From: Pseudomonadota bacterium
GTDB taxonomy: Bacteria; Pseudomonadota; Gammaproteobacteria; Burkholderiales; Rhodocyclaceae
Length of the DNA: 64,000 bases
Direction: 5' to 3'
NCBI GenBank assembly: GCA_008501585.1
Contig: QQUN01000027.1
Span: 1-64,000 of the forward strand
Shown here one piece after another: positions 43,347-53,646 of this stretch. The notes under the pieces are model-generated. The model worked only from the letters and a program-made list of their open reading frames with translations, had not been told where the DNA came from and ran no database searches. The number at the start of each line of letters is the position of its first letter. The first letter of the stretch is position 1. A program made the position numbers and the translations under genes.

Positions 43347-43880
43347 TCAGACTGCGACCACCGGGAAGTCCACCGTCGTGTCGGCGACGTGGTTGGTGTA
43401 GTTGGTGAGCGTGTTCAAGGCCACGTTGGCGATCACCTCCAGGATCAGGCCGTCGTCGAGCCCGGCGCGGCGGTAGCCGGCCATGGCGTCGGTCGAGACC
43501 ACGCCGCGCTGCTCGACCAGCGCACGGGTGAAGCCGGCGATGGCGTTGTCCAGGGCGTTGTCGGCCTTGCCGTCGCGGGCGGCGGCGATGGCCGCAGCCG
43601 ACAGGCCAGCGCCCTTGCCGATCAGGGTGTGGGCGCTCAGGCAGTATTGGCAGCGGTTGGCCTGGCCGGCGGCGAGGGCGACGATTTCGCGCTGGGCGGC
43701 GCTGAGGCGGCCGGTGCCGAGGGTTTCGGACAGGCCGAGGTAGCCGTTGAGCGCCGCCGGCGCATGGGCCAGCGTGGCGAACAGATTGGGCACCATGCCG
43801 AGCTTGGCCTTGACGGCCTTGAGCGTGGCGGCGGTGGCGGTGTCGGCGGTGTCGAGGGTCAGGGGGGCGATTTGGGTCAT
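43347..43880 (-). CDS. AhpD-like (carboxymuconolactone decarboxylase-family) protein
   Basis: This 177-aa protein has the CMD/AhpD helical fold. The redox-active CxxC with histidine is RCQYCLSAHTLI, as in alkylhydroperoxidase AhpD. The first part opens MTQIAPLTLDTADTATAATLKAVKAKLG. It probably reduces peroxides or carbonyl substrates and may work with the P460 protein coded next to it. The divergent AraC regulator likely controls both. Confidence 0.88.
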   Translation of the reverse strand: MTQIAPLTLDTADTATAATLKAVKAKLGMVPNLFATLAHAPAALNGYLGLSETLGTGRLSAAQREIVALAAGQANRCQYCLSAHTLIGKGAGLSAAAIAAARDGKADNALDNAIAGFTRALVEQRGVVSTDAMAGYRRAGLDDGLILEVIANVALNTLTNYTNHVADTTVDFPVVAV

Positions 43881-43946
43881 CGGGATCTCCGTGTTCGATG
43901 AAGTGAATGAAGTGCCAGAGCACGTGACGCATCATCGCCCCGCTGG

Positions 43947-43973
43947 TGATACGATATGGCGCATGCAGTATCA
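43947..43973. promoter_or_regulatory. Candidate operator between ahpD-like and araC genes
   Basis: TGATAC (43947-43952) and GTATCA (43968-43973) are inverted copies 15 bp apart. They lie in the AT-richer divergent promoter, 35-60 bp from the AraC start. The AraC protein may bind here. Confidence 0.4.
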
Positions 43974-44007
43974 AAAACATAACTTATCGTCTTGAATGGA
44001 GGTGGCA

Positions 44008-44856
44008 ATGGTGGATCGCCTGGCCGGGCTGCTTCAGCACTACACCCTGTCGGCCCGGGTGTTTCACAGTGGCGCCTTCTGTGGCCAGCACCACTACGCG
44101 GCGCCGCATGGCTATGTGCATCTGGTACGGCGCGGGCCGATCACGGCGCGCTCATCGGTGCACGCCGACCTGCATGTGACCGAACCGAGCCTGCTGTTCT
44201 ACCCCCGGGTGGCCTCGCATCGCTTCATCACGGCGCCGGGCGAGACAGCCGAGTTGCTGTGCGCCGAGGTCGACCTGGGCGCCTCGGCAGGCAATCCGCT
44301 GGCCATGGCCTTGCCGCCGGTGTTGTTGATTCCGCTGGCGGACCTGCCCGCCCTGGGACCGACGCTGGAGTTGCTGTTTGCCGAGGCGGAGCGTGAGCAG
44401 TGCGGCCGGCAGGCGGCCATCGACCGGCTGTGCGAGCTGTTGCTGATCCAGCTGCTGCGCTTCCTGATGGACCGCAGCGCGGCGCAGACCGGGCTGCTCG
44501 CCGGCCTGGCCGACCCGAAGCTGGCGCGGGCCATCACCGCCATGCATGACGCGCCACAGACGCCGTGGTCGCTTGAGGCGCTGGCGGCGCAGGCCGGCAT
44601 GTCGCGCGCGCGCTTTGCGGCGGCGTTCAAGGACACGGTGGGGGTGACGCCGGGTGACTACCTGGCCGACTGGCGCATGAATGTGAGTTGCACCTTGCTC
44701 AAGCAGGGCCGGCCGGTGTCGGTGGTGGCCGACCGCGTCGGCTACGGCAGCCCGAATGCGCTGGCGCGGGCCTTTCGCGCGCGCATGGGCTGCGCGCCGC
44801 GCGAGTGGCTGGCGCAGGTGCGCGGCGAGGTGGCGCTCAGCGACTCGTCAGCTTGA
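44008..44856 (+). CDS. AraC-family regulator with cupin_6 domain
   Basis: This 282-aa AraC protein has an N-terminal cupin_6-type domain (about 10-165, YTLSARVFHSGAFCGQHHYAA) and a C-terminal AraC double HTH (about 185-275, WSLEALAAQAGMSRARFAAAFK and PVSVVADRVGYGSPNALARAFR). Start ATG 44008 has GGAGG with 5-nt spacing; a second ATG at 43996 lies before the site. It is divergent from the AhpD-like/P460 pair and likely regulates it. The 3' end overlaps the convergent OmpA-domain gene by 20 bp. Confidence 0.9.
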   Translation: MVDRLAGLLQHYTLSARVFHSGAFCGQHHYAAPHGYVHLVRRGPITARSSVHADLHVTEPSLLFYPRVASHRFITAPGETAELLCAEVDLGASAGNPLAMALPPVLLIPLADLPALGPTLELLFAEAEREQCGRQAAIDRLCELLLIQLLRFLMDRSAAQTGLLAGLADPKLARAITAMHDAPQTPWSLEALAAQAGMSRARFAAAFKDTVGVTPGDYLADWRMNVSCTLLKQGRPVSVVADRVGYGSPNALARAFRARMGCAPREWLAQVRGEVALSDSSA

Positions 44857-45964
44857 GTTCGATGCGCCGGTTCTTGGCGTAGGCGGCGTCGGTGTTGCGT
44901 GGGTCGAGCGGGTGGAACTCGCCATAGCCGGTGGCGGCCAGGCGCTGCGGGTCGATGCCCTGGGCGCGCAGATACTTGACGATGGACAGCGCGCGGGCGG
45001 TGGACAGCTCCCAGTTCGAGGGGAAGCGTTCGGTCGAGATCGGCCGGCGGTCGGTGTGGCCGTCGACCTGCAACACCCATGGCAGGTCGGCCGGGATCTC
45101 GTCGGCGATGCCCTTGAGCGTGCTGGCCAGGCGGGCGAGCTGGGTCTTGCCGGCGTCGCTGACCTCGGCCGAGGCGCTGTCGAAGAGCACCTCGCTGGCG
45201 AACACGAAGCGGTCGCCGACGATCTGCACATCCTCGCGCTGGCCGATCACCTCGCGCAGGCGGCCGAAAAACTCGGAGCGGTAGCGCGCCAGCTGCTGCA
45301 CCCGGCTGGCCAGCGCCACGTTGAGCTTCTTGCCGAGTGCCTCGATTTCCAGATCCTTGTTACGCGCGGCGGTCTCGGCGGCGCCGAGTGCGGCGTTGAG
45401 CTGTTCGAGCTGGGTGCGCAGGGCGGCGAGCTGGCGGTTGAGCAGTTCGACCTGGGCGAGCGAGCGCTCGGACAGCTCGGTCTTTTCCTTGAGCGCGGTG
45501 CCGGTGCTGTCCAGTTCGCTGGCCAGCCGGGCGGCCTCGGCTTCCAGCTCGGCCTTGAGGCGTTGCAGGGCGGCGATGTCGGCGGTCAGGCGCAGGGTGT
45601 CTTCTTCGCTCGCCAGGCGGGCCGCTTCGGATTCGGCGCGGGCGGCCTCGGTCGATTGCAGGCGGGCGTCGAGCGCCTGGCGGGCGGACTCGCTGCTGGC
45701 GAGCGAGGCGGACAGCTCACCGAGCTGGATGCTGGCCTGCTTGCGGGCGTTGGTTTCCAGGCTCAGCTGCTCGGCCAGTTGCGACAGCTCGGCGTTGAGC
45801 TGCGCCAGCGCGCGGTCGCGGCCCGACACGGCGTCGGTGAGCACGAACTGGCCGATGGTGAAGATCAGGATCACGAACACCATCACCATCAGCAGCGCGG
45901 CGAGGGCGTCGACAAAGCCGGGCCAGAAGTCGATGCCGCGCCGGCGGCGCGTGAGCGAGGCCAT
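44837..45964 (-). CDS. MotB/OmpA-domain stator-like protein (ZorB-like)
   Basis: This 375-aa protein has one N-terminal membrane helix (about 14-42) with the proton-binding Asp D19 in FVDALAALLMV, a coiled-coil stalk (about 50-235), and a C-terminal OmpA peptidoglycan-binding domain (about 265-375, DGHTDRRPIS, ALSIVKYLRAQGI, NRRIEL). This is the B subunit of a proton-driven motor. It lies 4 bp after the MotA-like gene. The long coiled coil makes it unlike flagellar MotB and more like ZorB of the Zorya system, but no ZorC, D or E gene is nearby. Confidence 0.82.
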   Translation of the reverse strand: MASLTRRRRGIDFWPGFVDALAALLMVMVFVILIFTIGQFVLTDAVSGRDRALAQLNAELSQLAEQLSLETNARKQASIQLGELSASLASSESARQALDARLQSTEAARAESEAARLASEEDTLRLTADIAALQRLKAELEAEAARLASELDSTGTALKEKTELSERSLAQVELLNRQLAALRTQLEQLNAALGAAETAARNKDLEIEALGKKLNVALASRVQQLARYRSEFFGRLREVIGQREDVQIVGDRFVFASEVLFDSASAEVSDAGKTQLARLASTLKGIADEIPADLPWVLQVDGHTDRRPISTERFPSNWELSTARALSIVKYLRAQGIDPQRLAATGYGEFHPLDPRNTDAAYAKNRRIELKLTSR

Positions 45965-45968
45965 GGGC

Positions 45969-47039
45969 TCAGTCCGCCCGGCGGCCGTCGAGTGCCGCGG
46001 CGATGGTGCGTGAGAGCAGGCGCAGCTCGGCGCGCAGCTCGTCGGAGAACTGCGCGGTCGGGTTGGGCTGGTGTGCGAGGTGGCGGACCAGGCCGGCGAG
46101 GTCGTCCTGCGAACTGGCCAGGGCGGTGAAGTCGCGCGACTCGCGCGAGATCAGGTCGGCCAGGCGGGTGAGCTGGGTGTTCAGCTCACCGAGCTGTTCG
46201 CCGGTGGCGCGGCGGTCGCGCTCGGCCTCGACGGAGGCGCGCTGCATGCGCTCGAGGCCTTCGGCGGTCTGTTCGAGCAGGGCCACGACGTAGGCCGGCA
46301 CGCTGCCGTCGCCATCGCCGCCGACCCCGGCCGAGGGCAGGCGGGTGATGCTCGAGAGCCATTCTTCCAGCTCGTTGTAGAAGCGGTTCTGCGCATGGCC
46401 CGACTGCAGGTCGAGAAAGCCGACCACCAGTGAGCCGGCCAGGCCGAACAGCGAGGTGGAAAAGCTGGTGGCCATGCCGGAGAGCGGCGCGTCCAGCCGG
46501 GTCTTGAGGGTGTCGAACATGGCGACCGGGTCGGTGCCCACGCTCATGCCGCCGATGATGTCGCCCACCGATCGGATGGTGGCGAGCAGGCCCCAGAAGG
46601 TGCCGAGCAGGCCGAGGAAGATGAGCAGGCCGATCAGGTAGCGGGAGAAGTCGCGCTGCTCTTCGAGGCGGATCTGCACGCTGTCGAGGAGGGTGCGCAT
46701 CGAGGCCGGCGAGAGGTGGAAGCGGCCGCCGTCGCGGCTGGTGAGCAGGCGGGCCATGGGGGCGAGCAGCACCGGGCGCCCTTCGGTGCTGATGCGCTCG
46801 CTGCGTGGCTCGAAGGCTTCGATCCACAGCACCTCGCGTTGCAGGCGCCACACCTGGCGCAGGTTGACCGCAATGCCGACCAGCAGCACGGCGATGATCA
46901 CGCCGTTGAACAGGGCATTGGCGCGGAAGGCGTGTTCGAGTTGCGGGGCCAGGAAGGCGGCCAGCACGGCCACCAGGGCCAGGAACAGGCTCATCCAGGT
47001 GGTGGCATGGACGGGCCGGGTGAACGCTTTGGGTTGCAT
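45969..47039 (-). CDS. MotA/TolQ/ExbB-family proton channel protein (ZorA-like)
   Basis: This 356-aa membrane protein has four helices: two N-terminal hydrophobic segments (about 12-35 and 43-65), then YLIGLLIFLGLLGTFWGLLATI (about 135-158) and MATSFSTSLFGLAGSLVVGF (about 187-208), typical of the MotA/ExbB core. A cytoplasmic C-terminal tail of about 140 residues is coiled-coil-like. It is the channel partner of the OmpA-domain protein. Start ATG 47039 has GAGGAG nine bases upstream; the other ATG 47045 is only three bases away. It is unlike flagellar MotA in the long tail. Confidence 0.82.
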   Translation of the reverse strand: MQPKAFTRPVHATTWMSLFLALVAVLAAFLAPQLEHAFRANALFNGVIIAVLLVGIAVNLRQVWRLQREVLWIEAFEPRSERISTEGRPVLLAPMARLLTSRDGGRFHLSPASMRTLLDSVQIRLEEQRDFSRYLIGLLIFLGLLGTFWGLLATIRSVGDIIGGMSVGTDPVAMFDTLKTRLDAPLSGMATSFSTSLFGLAGSLVVGFLDLQSGHAQNRFYNELEEWLSSITRLPSAGVGGDGDGSVPAYVVALLEQTAEGLERMQRASVEAERDRRATGEQLGELNTQLTRLADLISRESRDFTALASSQDDLAGLVRHLAHQPNPTAQFSDELRAELRLLSRTIAAALDGRRAD

Positions 47040-47315
47040 CGGCATCGGCTCCTCAGCGCGCCGCCGGGCGCGCGGACCCATCCAGTCTAACGCGCTTCGC
47101 GGCGGAAGCCGAAGCACCACGGGGCGTCGCGGCGTGACGCATGTCGCGACGCCGCCCGCGCGAGGGGGCGGTCAGGGGCCGCATATAGATAAACACACTA
47201 TCCATATGCGCGACGCGGCGGCCGTCGCTGCTTTAGGCTTCGACTCCATCAAGTGCGCCGTCGGGCGCCAGTGGATCGATGCGCGGCGCGAGGATGCCGC
47301 ACCGGGAGGAAAACG

Positions 47316-47678
47316 ATGGAACTGATCGGCGCAGTGGTACTCGTGGTGGGCGTGCTGGCGGGCGCATACGTTGCCGGCAAGCGCAAGAAGCAAGGCGGCC
47401 TGGCCCGGATCGAAGCCGATCCGTCGCAGGTGGCGCGCCTCTACCTGCGGGCCGACCCCGAGATCGACGCCTTCTGGCTGCACGCCGAACTGCGCACCGG
47501 CAAGAAGCTGCGCCTGGCCGCACCGTGGGATGTCGACGCCACCCTCGCCCGCCTGGCGGCCGTGGGCTTGCAGCTGTCGGCCAATGACCAGACGGTGCTG
47601 GCCGCCGAGCGCGCCGAATCGCCGGCCGAGGCGCGGCAGCGTGGCGATGTGCGCGGGGCATGGGCGGCCCAGGCCTGA
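47316..47678 (+). CDS. Small single-TM protein of unknown function
   Basis: This 120-aa protein has an N-terminal hydrophobic helix MELIGAVVLVVGVLAGAYVAG followed by a short polar linker and a soluble domain (PSQVARLYLRADPEIDAFWLHAELRTGKKLRLAAPWDV). It is not recognised. The start at 47316 has GGGAGGAAAACG upstream. It is divergent from the ZorA-like gene by about 280 bp and convergent with tetR. It may be a small membrane-associated adaptor. Confidence 0.68.
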   Translation: MELIGAVVLVVGVLAGAYVAGKRKKQGGLARIEADPSQVARLYLRADPEIDAFWLHAELRTGKKLRLAAPWDVDATLARLAAVGLQLSANDQTVLAAERAESPAEARQRGDVRGAWAAQA

Positions 47679-47751
47679 GAGGGCGGCCGGGCATCTGCCA
47701 ACACAATCGCCGCCATGTGCGGCGATTTTCTTTTTGGGCGCTGCCGCCGCG

Positions 47752-48345
47752 CTACTGTGGCGCCCCGCCCAGCAGCGTCGCCACCGCGCTGTCGGCCAGC
47801 GCATCCAGCGTCATCGTGCCGTCGGGTCGGTACCAGTGGGTGCTCCAGTTGAGCATGCCGAACAGCCACAACCGCACCGGCGGCGCGGCGCTGGCGAGCT
47901 GGCCGCGGGCGGCGAGCGCGTCGAGCGTGGCCTGCCAGGGGATCTGATAGGCATCGAACGCTGCGGCGATCTCGCGCTTGGCGGCCGCGTCGAGGGCGCG
48001 GGTTTCGCCGATCAGCAAGGGCGAGTCGCAGTCGAACTCATGCAGGCTGGTCAGGTGGGTGCGCACCAGCACCCGCAGGCGCGCGAGCGGGTCGTCCACA
48101 CCGGCGATGGCGGCCTGCTGGCGGGCGTCGCTGTTGGCCAGCCCTTCGAGGATCACTGCCTTGAGCAGGTCGAGCTTGCTCCTGAAATGGTAGAAGGGGC
48201 TGCCCGAGCGCATGCCGGCGGCCTCGGCGATGTCGCGCGTGGTGGTGGCCTCGAAGCCTTTCTCCACAAACAGGCGGGCGGCGCTGCGCAACACGTCGGC
48301 GCGGCGGTTGGCGTCGGTGGCCGGATCGGCCTTGCGGCGGCCCAT
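47752..48345 (-). CDS. TetR-family regulator of fadH operon
   Basis: This 197-aa TetR protein has an N-terminal HTH (about 15-55, VLRSAARLFVEKGFEATTTRDIAEAAGMRSGSPFYHF) and a C-terminal ligand domain. The sequence ATTTRDIAEAAGMRSGSPFYHF is like the fatty-acid/acyl-CoA responsive TetR subgroup. It starts 2 bp after the fadH stop, so the two form one operon with autoregulation. A palindrome in the fadH promoter is its likely site. Confidence 0.88.
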   Translation of the reverse strand: MGRRKADPATDANRRADVLRSAARLFVEKGFEATTTRDIAEAAGMRSGSPFYHFRSKLDLLKAVILEGLANSDARQQAAIAGVDDPLARLRVLVRTHLTSLHEFDCDSPLLIGETRALDAAAKREIAAAFDAYQIPWQATLDALAARGQLASAAPPVRLWLFGMLNWSTHWYRPDGTMTLDALADSAVATLLGGAPQ

Positions 48346-48347
48346 GC

Positions 48348-50585
<2,238 letters not shown>

Positions 50586-50619
50586 AGTGGGGCTCGTGCG
50601 ATCGGCCGCCGAGGCTGTT

Positions 50620-50690
50620 GGGTGCAATAGCCGAAGGGCATTGCACCGTTCTACGTTTGCGTGGTGCAATGCCCTTCGGTTATTGCACCC
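50620..50690. repeat. 28-bp near-perfect inverted repeat (REP-like)
   Basis: GGGTGCAATAGCCGAAGGGC (the left arm runs 50620-50647) pairs with its right arm at 50663-50690 with a single G-T mismatch and a 15-bp loop. The sequence GGGTGCAATA is a type of repeat I associate with dispersed REP elements in betaproteobacteria. It lies between the fadH operon and the lower-GC genes. Confidence 0.7.
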
Positions 50691-50811
50691 TGCGCTCGCT
50701 GAGATCAGCTTCCACCAAAGGGAGTGGCGTTTCTGGTCATCGTGCGTTAATGGATGGTGCGCTTGGTTTATTGGACAAGTGGTTGTTGGCTACCTCAAGT
50801 GGGGTTCATCA

Positions 50812-51276
50812 ATGAGCGTTGATCCGGTTCTCGTGGTTTTGGCCGAAGCGAAGAAGCTCGCGCAGCAGTACCGCGCCCTCACGGGTAAGCCGTTGGGAAT
50901 CACCGGAGAGGTTGCCGAATATGAGGCTGCTCGCATTCTCGGTGTCGAACTTACCCCAGCAAGGCAGGCTGGCTATGACGCCATCGAGATTCGCGAGGGG
51001 CAGCCCTTTCGGCTTCAAATCAAAGGTAGGTGCGTACTCAAAGGTAGTAAGCCGGGCCAGCGCATGGGCTCTATTGATATTCAGAAGGAATTCGATGCTG
51101 TCTTGCTTGTTCTTCTTGACGGAGACCTTGAGGCCACCGCCATTTACGAGGCGCCGCGCCAAGCCGTAGTTTCTGCGCTCACCGCTCCGGGTTCCAAGTC
51201 ACGGAATGAGCGCGGAGCTTTGGGCGTCGCCAAGTTCAAATCTATTGGGACCGTTCGGTGGCTACGTTCAGCATAA
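50812..51276 (+). CDS. Hypothetical protein with PD-(D/E)xK-like nuclease pattern
   Basis: This 154-aa protein is not recognised with confidence. E33 in GEVAEYEAA, D56 in GYDAIEI and Q69-I-K71 (LQIKGR) have the spacing of a PD-(D/E)xK core with Q in place of the second acid. This is similar to DUF6998-type proteins. The codon use is less GC-rich than neighbours, and two REP-like palindromes lie upstream, which suggests recent acquisition. Start ATG 50812 is chosen because the upstream frame reads through the repeats. No methylase or partner is adjacent. Confidence 0.6.
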   Translation: MSVDPVLVVLAEAKKLAQQYRALTGKPLGITGEVAEYEAARILGVELTPARQAGYDAIEIREGQPFRLQIKGRCVLKGSKPGQRMGSIDIQKEFDAVLLVLLDGDLEATAIYEAPRQAVVSALTAPGSKSRNERGALGVAKFKSIGTVRWLRSA

Positions 51277-51357
51277 GCTCAATCCATCATTCCACCAGGC
51301 CTGCGCAAAAAGCCGCGCAGTCCAGTGAATTCAAGTTGGCCGTCGAGAGCCACGAGC

Positions 51358-52149
51358 ATGGCTTCTGACGAGATCCGCTTTGGCTCTCTCAAGGAAGATC
51401 GCGGCTGGTATTACGTTGAGTACTCGCCGCCCGTCACAGGCTTTCGCTTCTCGATTCTGCGGCTTTCAATCGTCGAGTCACGCGACACCGAAGCGGTTGT
51501 CGCAGAAATGGAGTCTGAAGCAAGGGAGTGGCTAAGTCGCTATCCGGTACCGATCATGGCAATAGCCTTCTCGGCTGACAACAGCGTCCTCTCTCTCAGT
51601 GGCGTTCGTCCGATCAACTATCTCATCGCTTGGCTCGAATCGGAAAGCAACGAACCGGTTCTTTGTTGGGAGATCATTGGGGACGATGTGCTCCCCGACA
51701 TTGCGCTCAATCGGGACTGGTTGGTAGAGGTCTTCACGGATGTTCCTCACAAGACTGGTGCCGAGATTCGGGCTGAAGTCGCAGGTCGAGTCGCTTCCCA
51801 GCGAGTTGGATGGTGGTTGGTGTTTGTTTGGGCAGTGGCCGTTCCATTCGGTGTTGCAGTTCTGGAGTGGTGGAGTGACCTTCTCGGCCTTCTGGTACTG
51901 GGCTACGCGTTCGTGAAAGCGGCCATCCACGCACTACGCCTGACCGGGCATCTGCCGAGCTCTGCTCGGAAAAGCGAGAAAGAGGCCGAGGACTTGAAGA
52001 TGCAGCATCATCATTACCACTGTGAGCGGAATCCGGAAGCGTTTGTGCGGCTTAAGGCCGAGAATCTTCGGCGCGAAGCGATTGAACGCACGAAAGCCGA
52101 AGCGCTCGCCCTTAAGGCGAAGACGAGCAGCGCGTCGAGTGACGGATAG
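51358..52149 (+). CDS. Hypothetical membrane protein in lower-GC island
   Basis: This 263-aa protein is not recognised. A soluble N-terminal domain (about 1-150) is followed by two hydrophobic helices near residues 155-200 (VGWWLVFVWAVAVPFGVAVL and WSDLLGLLVLGYAFVK), then a charged C-terminal coiled tail with a histidine cluster (MQHHHYHCERNPEAF). Codon use is AT-richer than the average of the window. It follows the nuclease-like gene by 81 bp on the same strand and may be functionally linked to it. Start could be 51358 or the earlier GTG 51325. Confidence 0.6.
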   Translation: MASDEIRFGSLKEDRGWYYVEYSPPVTGFRFSILRLSIVESRDTEAVVAEMESEAREWLSRYPVPIMAIAFSADNSVLSLSGVRPINYLIAWLESESNEPVLCWEIIGDDVLPDIALNRDWLVEVFTDVPHKTGAEIRAEVAGRVASQRVGWWLVFVWAVAVPFGVAVLEWWSDLLGLLVLGYAFVKAAIHALRLTGHLPSSARKSEKEAEDLKMQHHHYHCERNPEAFVRLKAENLRREAIERTKAEALALKAKTSSASSDG

Positions 52150-52194
52150 TCCCTCGTTGCTAATGACCGACGCTACTCGCGGAGAACCCCCCCC

Positions 52195-52623
52195 ATGCTG
52201 ATCCAAGGCCAGTGCCATTGCGGCAACATAGCCTTCACCCTCGATTGGGCGCCCGACCCCGAATTCATCCCTGCCCGGGCGTGTGGCTGTTCGTTCTGCG
52301 TCAAGCATGGCGGGGTGTGGACCTCCAATCCGGATGGGGTGCTGAAGGTGGTGGTGAAGGACGCCGGGCTGGTGAGTCGCTATGCCTTTGGTACGCGGAC
52401 GGCCGAGTTTCATGTGTGCGCGCGTTGCGGCGTGGTGCCGGTGGTGAGCAGCCGGATCGACGGGCATCTGTATGCGGTGGTGAATGTGAATGCTTTTGAG
52501 GATGTGGCCCCGGACCTGTTGCGCCATGGGGTGGCCGACTTTGAGGGCGAGGCGACGGATGCGCGCCTTGCCCGGCGGGCGCGCAACTGGATTGCCGATG
52601 TGAGGTTTTCCGGGCATGACTGA
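52195..52623 (+). CDS. GFA-family zinc protein (glutathione-dependent formaldehyde-activating-like)
   Basis: This 142-aa protein is of the GFA family, which covers S-(hydroxymethyl)glutathione synthase and many relatives. Zinc-site cysteines are present: CHCGN, CGCSFC and CARCG. The family includes formaldehyde detoxification, but many members have no such activity, and the neighbours do not include formaldehyde dehydrogenase. Start is preceded by GGAG. It overlaps the next gene by 8 bp. Confidence 0.88.
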   Translation: MLIQGQCHCGNIAFTLDWAPDPEFIPARACGCSFCVKHGGVWTSNPDGVLKVVVKDAGLVSRYAFGTRTAEFHVCARCGVVPVVSSRIDGHLYAVVNVNAFEDVAPDLLRHGVADFEGEATDARLARRARNWIADVRFSGHD

Positions 52624-53071
52624 GCGCGCCGCCGTGCGACCGGGCCGCCGGGTGCCGTGGATGCTGATTAGCGTGGCGGTGTTCGTGCTCGGGTTCATGG
52701 CGCGCACGGGGTACGACATTTACGACAAGCGTCAGGCGATGGCGAAGGTGCTGGCGGCGTATGCGGCGTTTGATGCGGCCGACGGGCCGTGGCAGCGCGC
52801 GGCCGATGCAGCGGGCAAGGCGGCTCCCGATGCCCGCGCGCCCTTGCTCGAGGAACTGCAGCGGGGCGAGGCGACCGTGGCCGGTGTGCCGGCCACGGGT
52901 TGCGCCGCGCGGGTGGGCGCGCAGTTGCTGGCGGCCATGCAGGCGCGGCGGGCGGCCTTGATGGTGGGTGAGGCGGATGCTGGGCTGGCCGAGGCCATGG
53001 GGCGTGCGCGGGATGCGTGGCTGGAGTATGAGTTGGCGCGGGCGAAGTGCTTTGAGGCGCCGCGTAGTTGA
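52616..53071 (+). CDS. Hypothetical single-TM protein
   Basis: This 151-aa protein has an N-terminal membrane helix (about 14-32, VPWMLISVAVFVLGFMA) and an Ala-rich helical periplasmic or cytoplasmic body with two cysteines. No family was recognised. The 8-bp overlap with the GFA gene supports that it is translated and coupled. It may be a small membrane protein. Confidence 0.6.
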   Translation: MTERAAVRPGRRVPWMLISVAVFVLGFMARTGYDIYDKRQAMAKVLAAYAAFDAADGPWQRAADAAGKAAPDARAPLLEELQRGEATVAGVPATGCAARVGAQLLAAMQARRAALMVGEADAGLAEAMGRARDAWLEYELARAKCFEAPRS

Positions 53072-53192
53072 GGGTGGGCGTTGATGGCGGTCGTTCCCGA
53101 ATTTCGCTGCGCGCACGACCCTCTGCATTGTCCCGCTTTGCGATACGCTGCGACGCCACACAACAACGCACACAACAACAGGAGACAAACCG

Positions 53193-53585
53193 ATGTTCAG
53201 CCATGTAATGGTGGGGTCGAACGATATCGCGCGTTCGAAGCGTTTCTACGATGCCGTGCTGGCGGTGCTTGGCGTGGGCGAGCCGGTGCGCAACGAGGCG
53301 CCGACGGGCCATGTGCGCTTGTTCTACCGGCACGCGGGGGGCAGCTTCGGGGTGACCGAGCCGATCAATGGCGAGGCGGCCACGCCGGCCAATGGCGGGA
53401 CGATCGGTTTTACGTGCGCGTCGGCCGAGCAGGTGAAGCAGTTTCATGACGTGGCGGTGGCGCACGGCGGGGTGTCGATCGAAGACCCGCCGGGGCTGCG
53501 CGAGGGCAAGGCCGGCGCGTTGCATCTGGCCTATGTGCGCGACCCCGATGGCAACAAGCTCTGCGCGGTGTATCGGGGGGCGTAG
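53193..53585 (+). CDS. VOC-superfamily protein
   Basis: This 130-aa protein is a compact glyoxalase/bleomycin-resistance/dioxygenase-fold protein. The N-terminus MFSHVMVGSNDIARSKRFYDAVL and the C-terminal AYVRDPDGNKLCAVY are typical. The usual first-half metal His is at H4 (SHVMVG). Substrate is unknown. It is separate from the VOC gene at 7552-8028 in length and sequence. Confidence 0.88.
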   Translation: MFSHVMVGSNDIARSKRFYDAVLAVLGVGEPVRNEAPTGHVRLFYRHAGGSFGVTEPINGEAATPANGGTIGFTCASAEQVKQFHDVAVAHGGVSIEDPPGLREGKAGALHLAYVRDPDGNKLCAVYRGA

Positions 53586-53646
53586 CGGGGGCAGCGCGCG
53601 TCAGGTGCCTGGATTCCCGGCGGCGGGCCTGCGGCCCTTGGCCGGG

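Noticed and set aside
44837-47039. Complete Zorya defence system
   Set aside because: Only ZorA/ZorB-like genes are present; no ZorC, ZorD or ZorE gene lies on either side.
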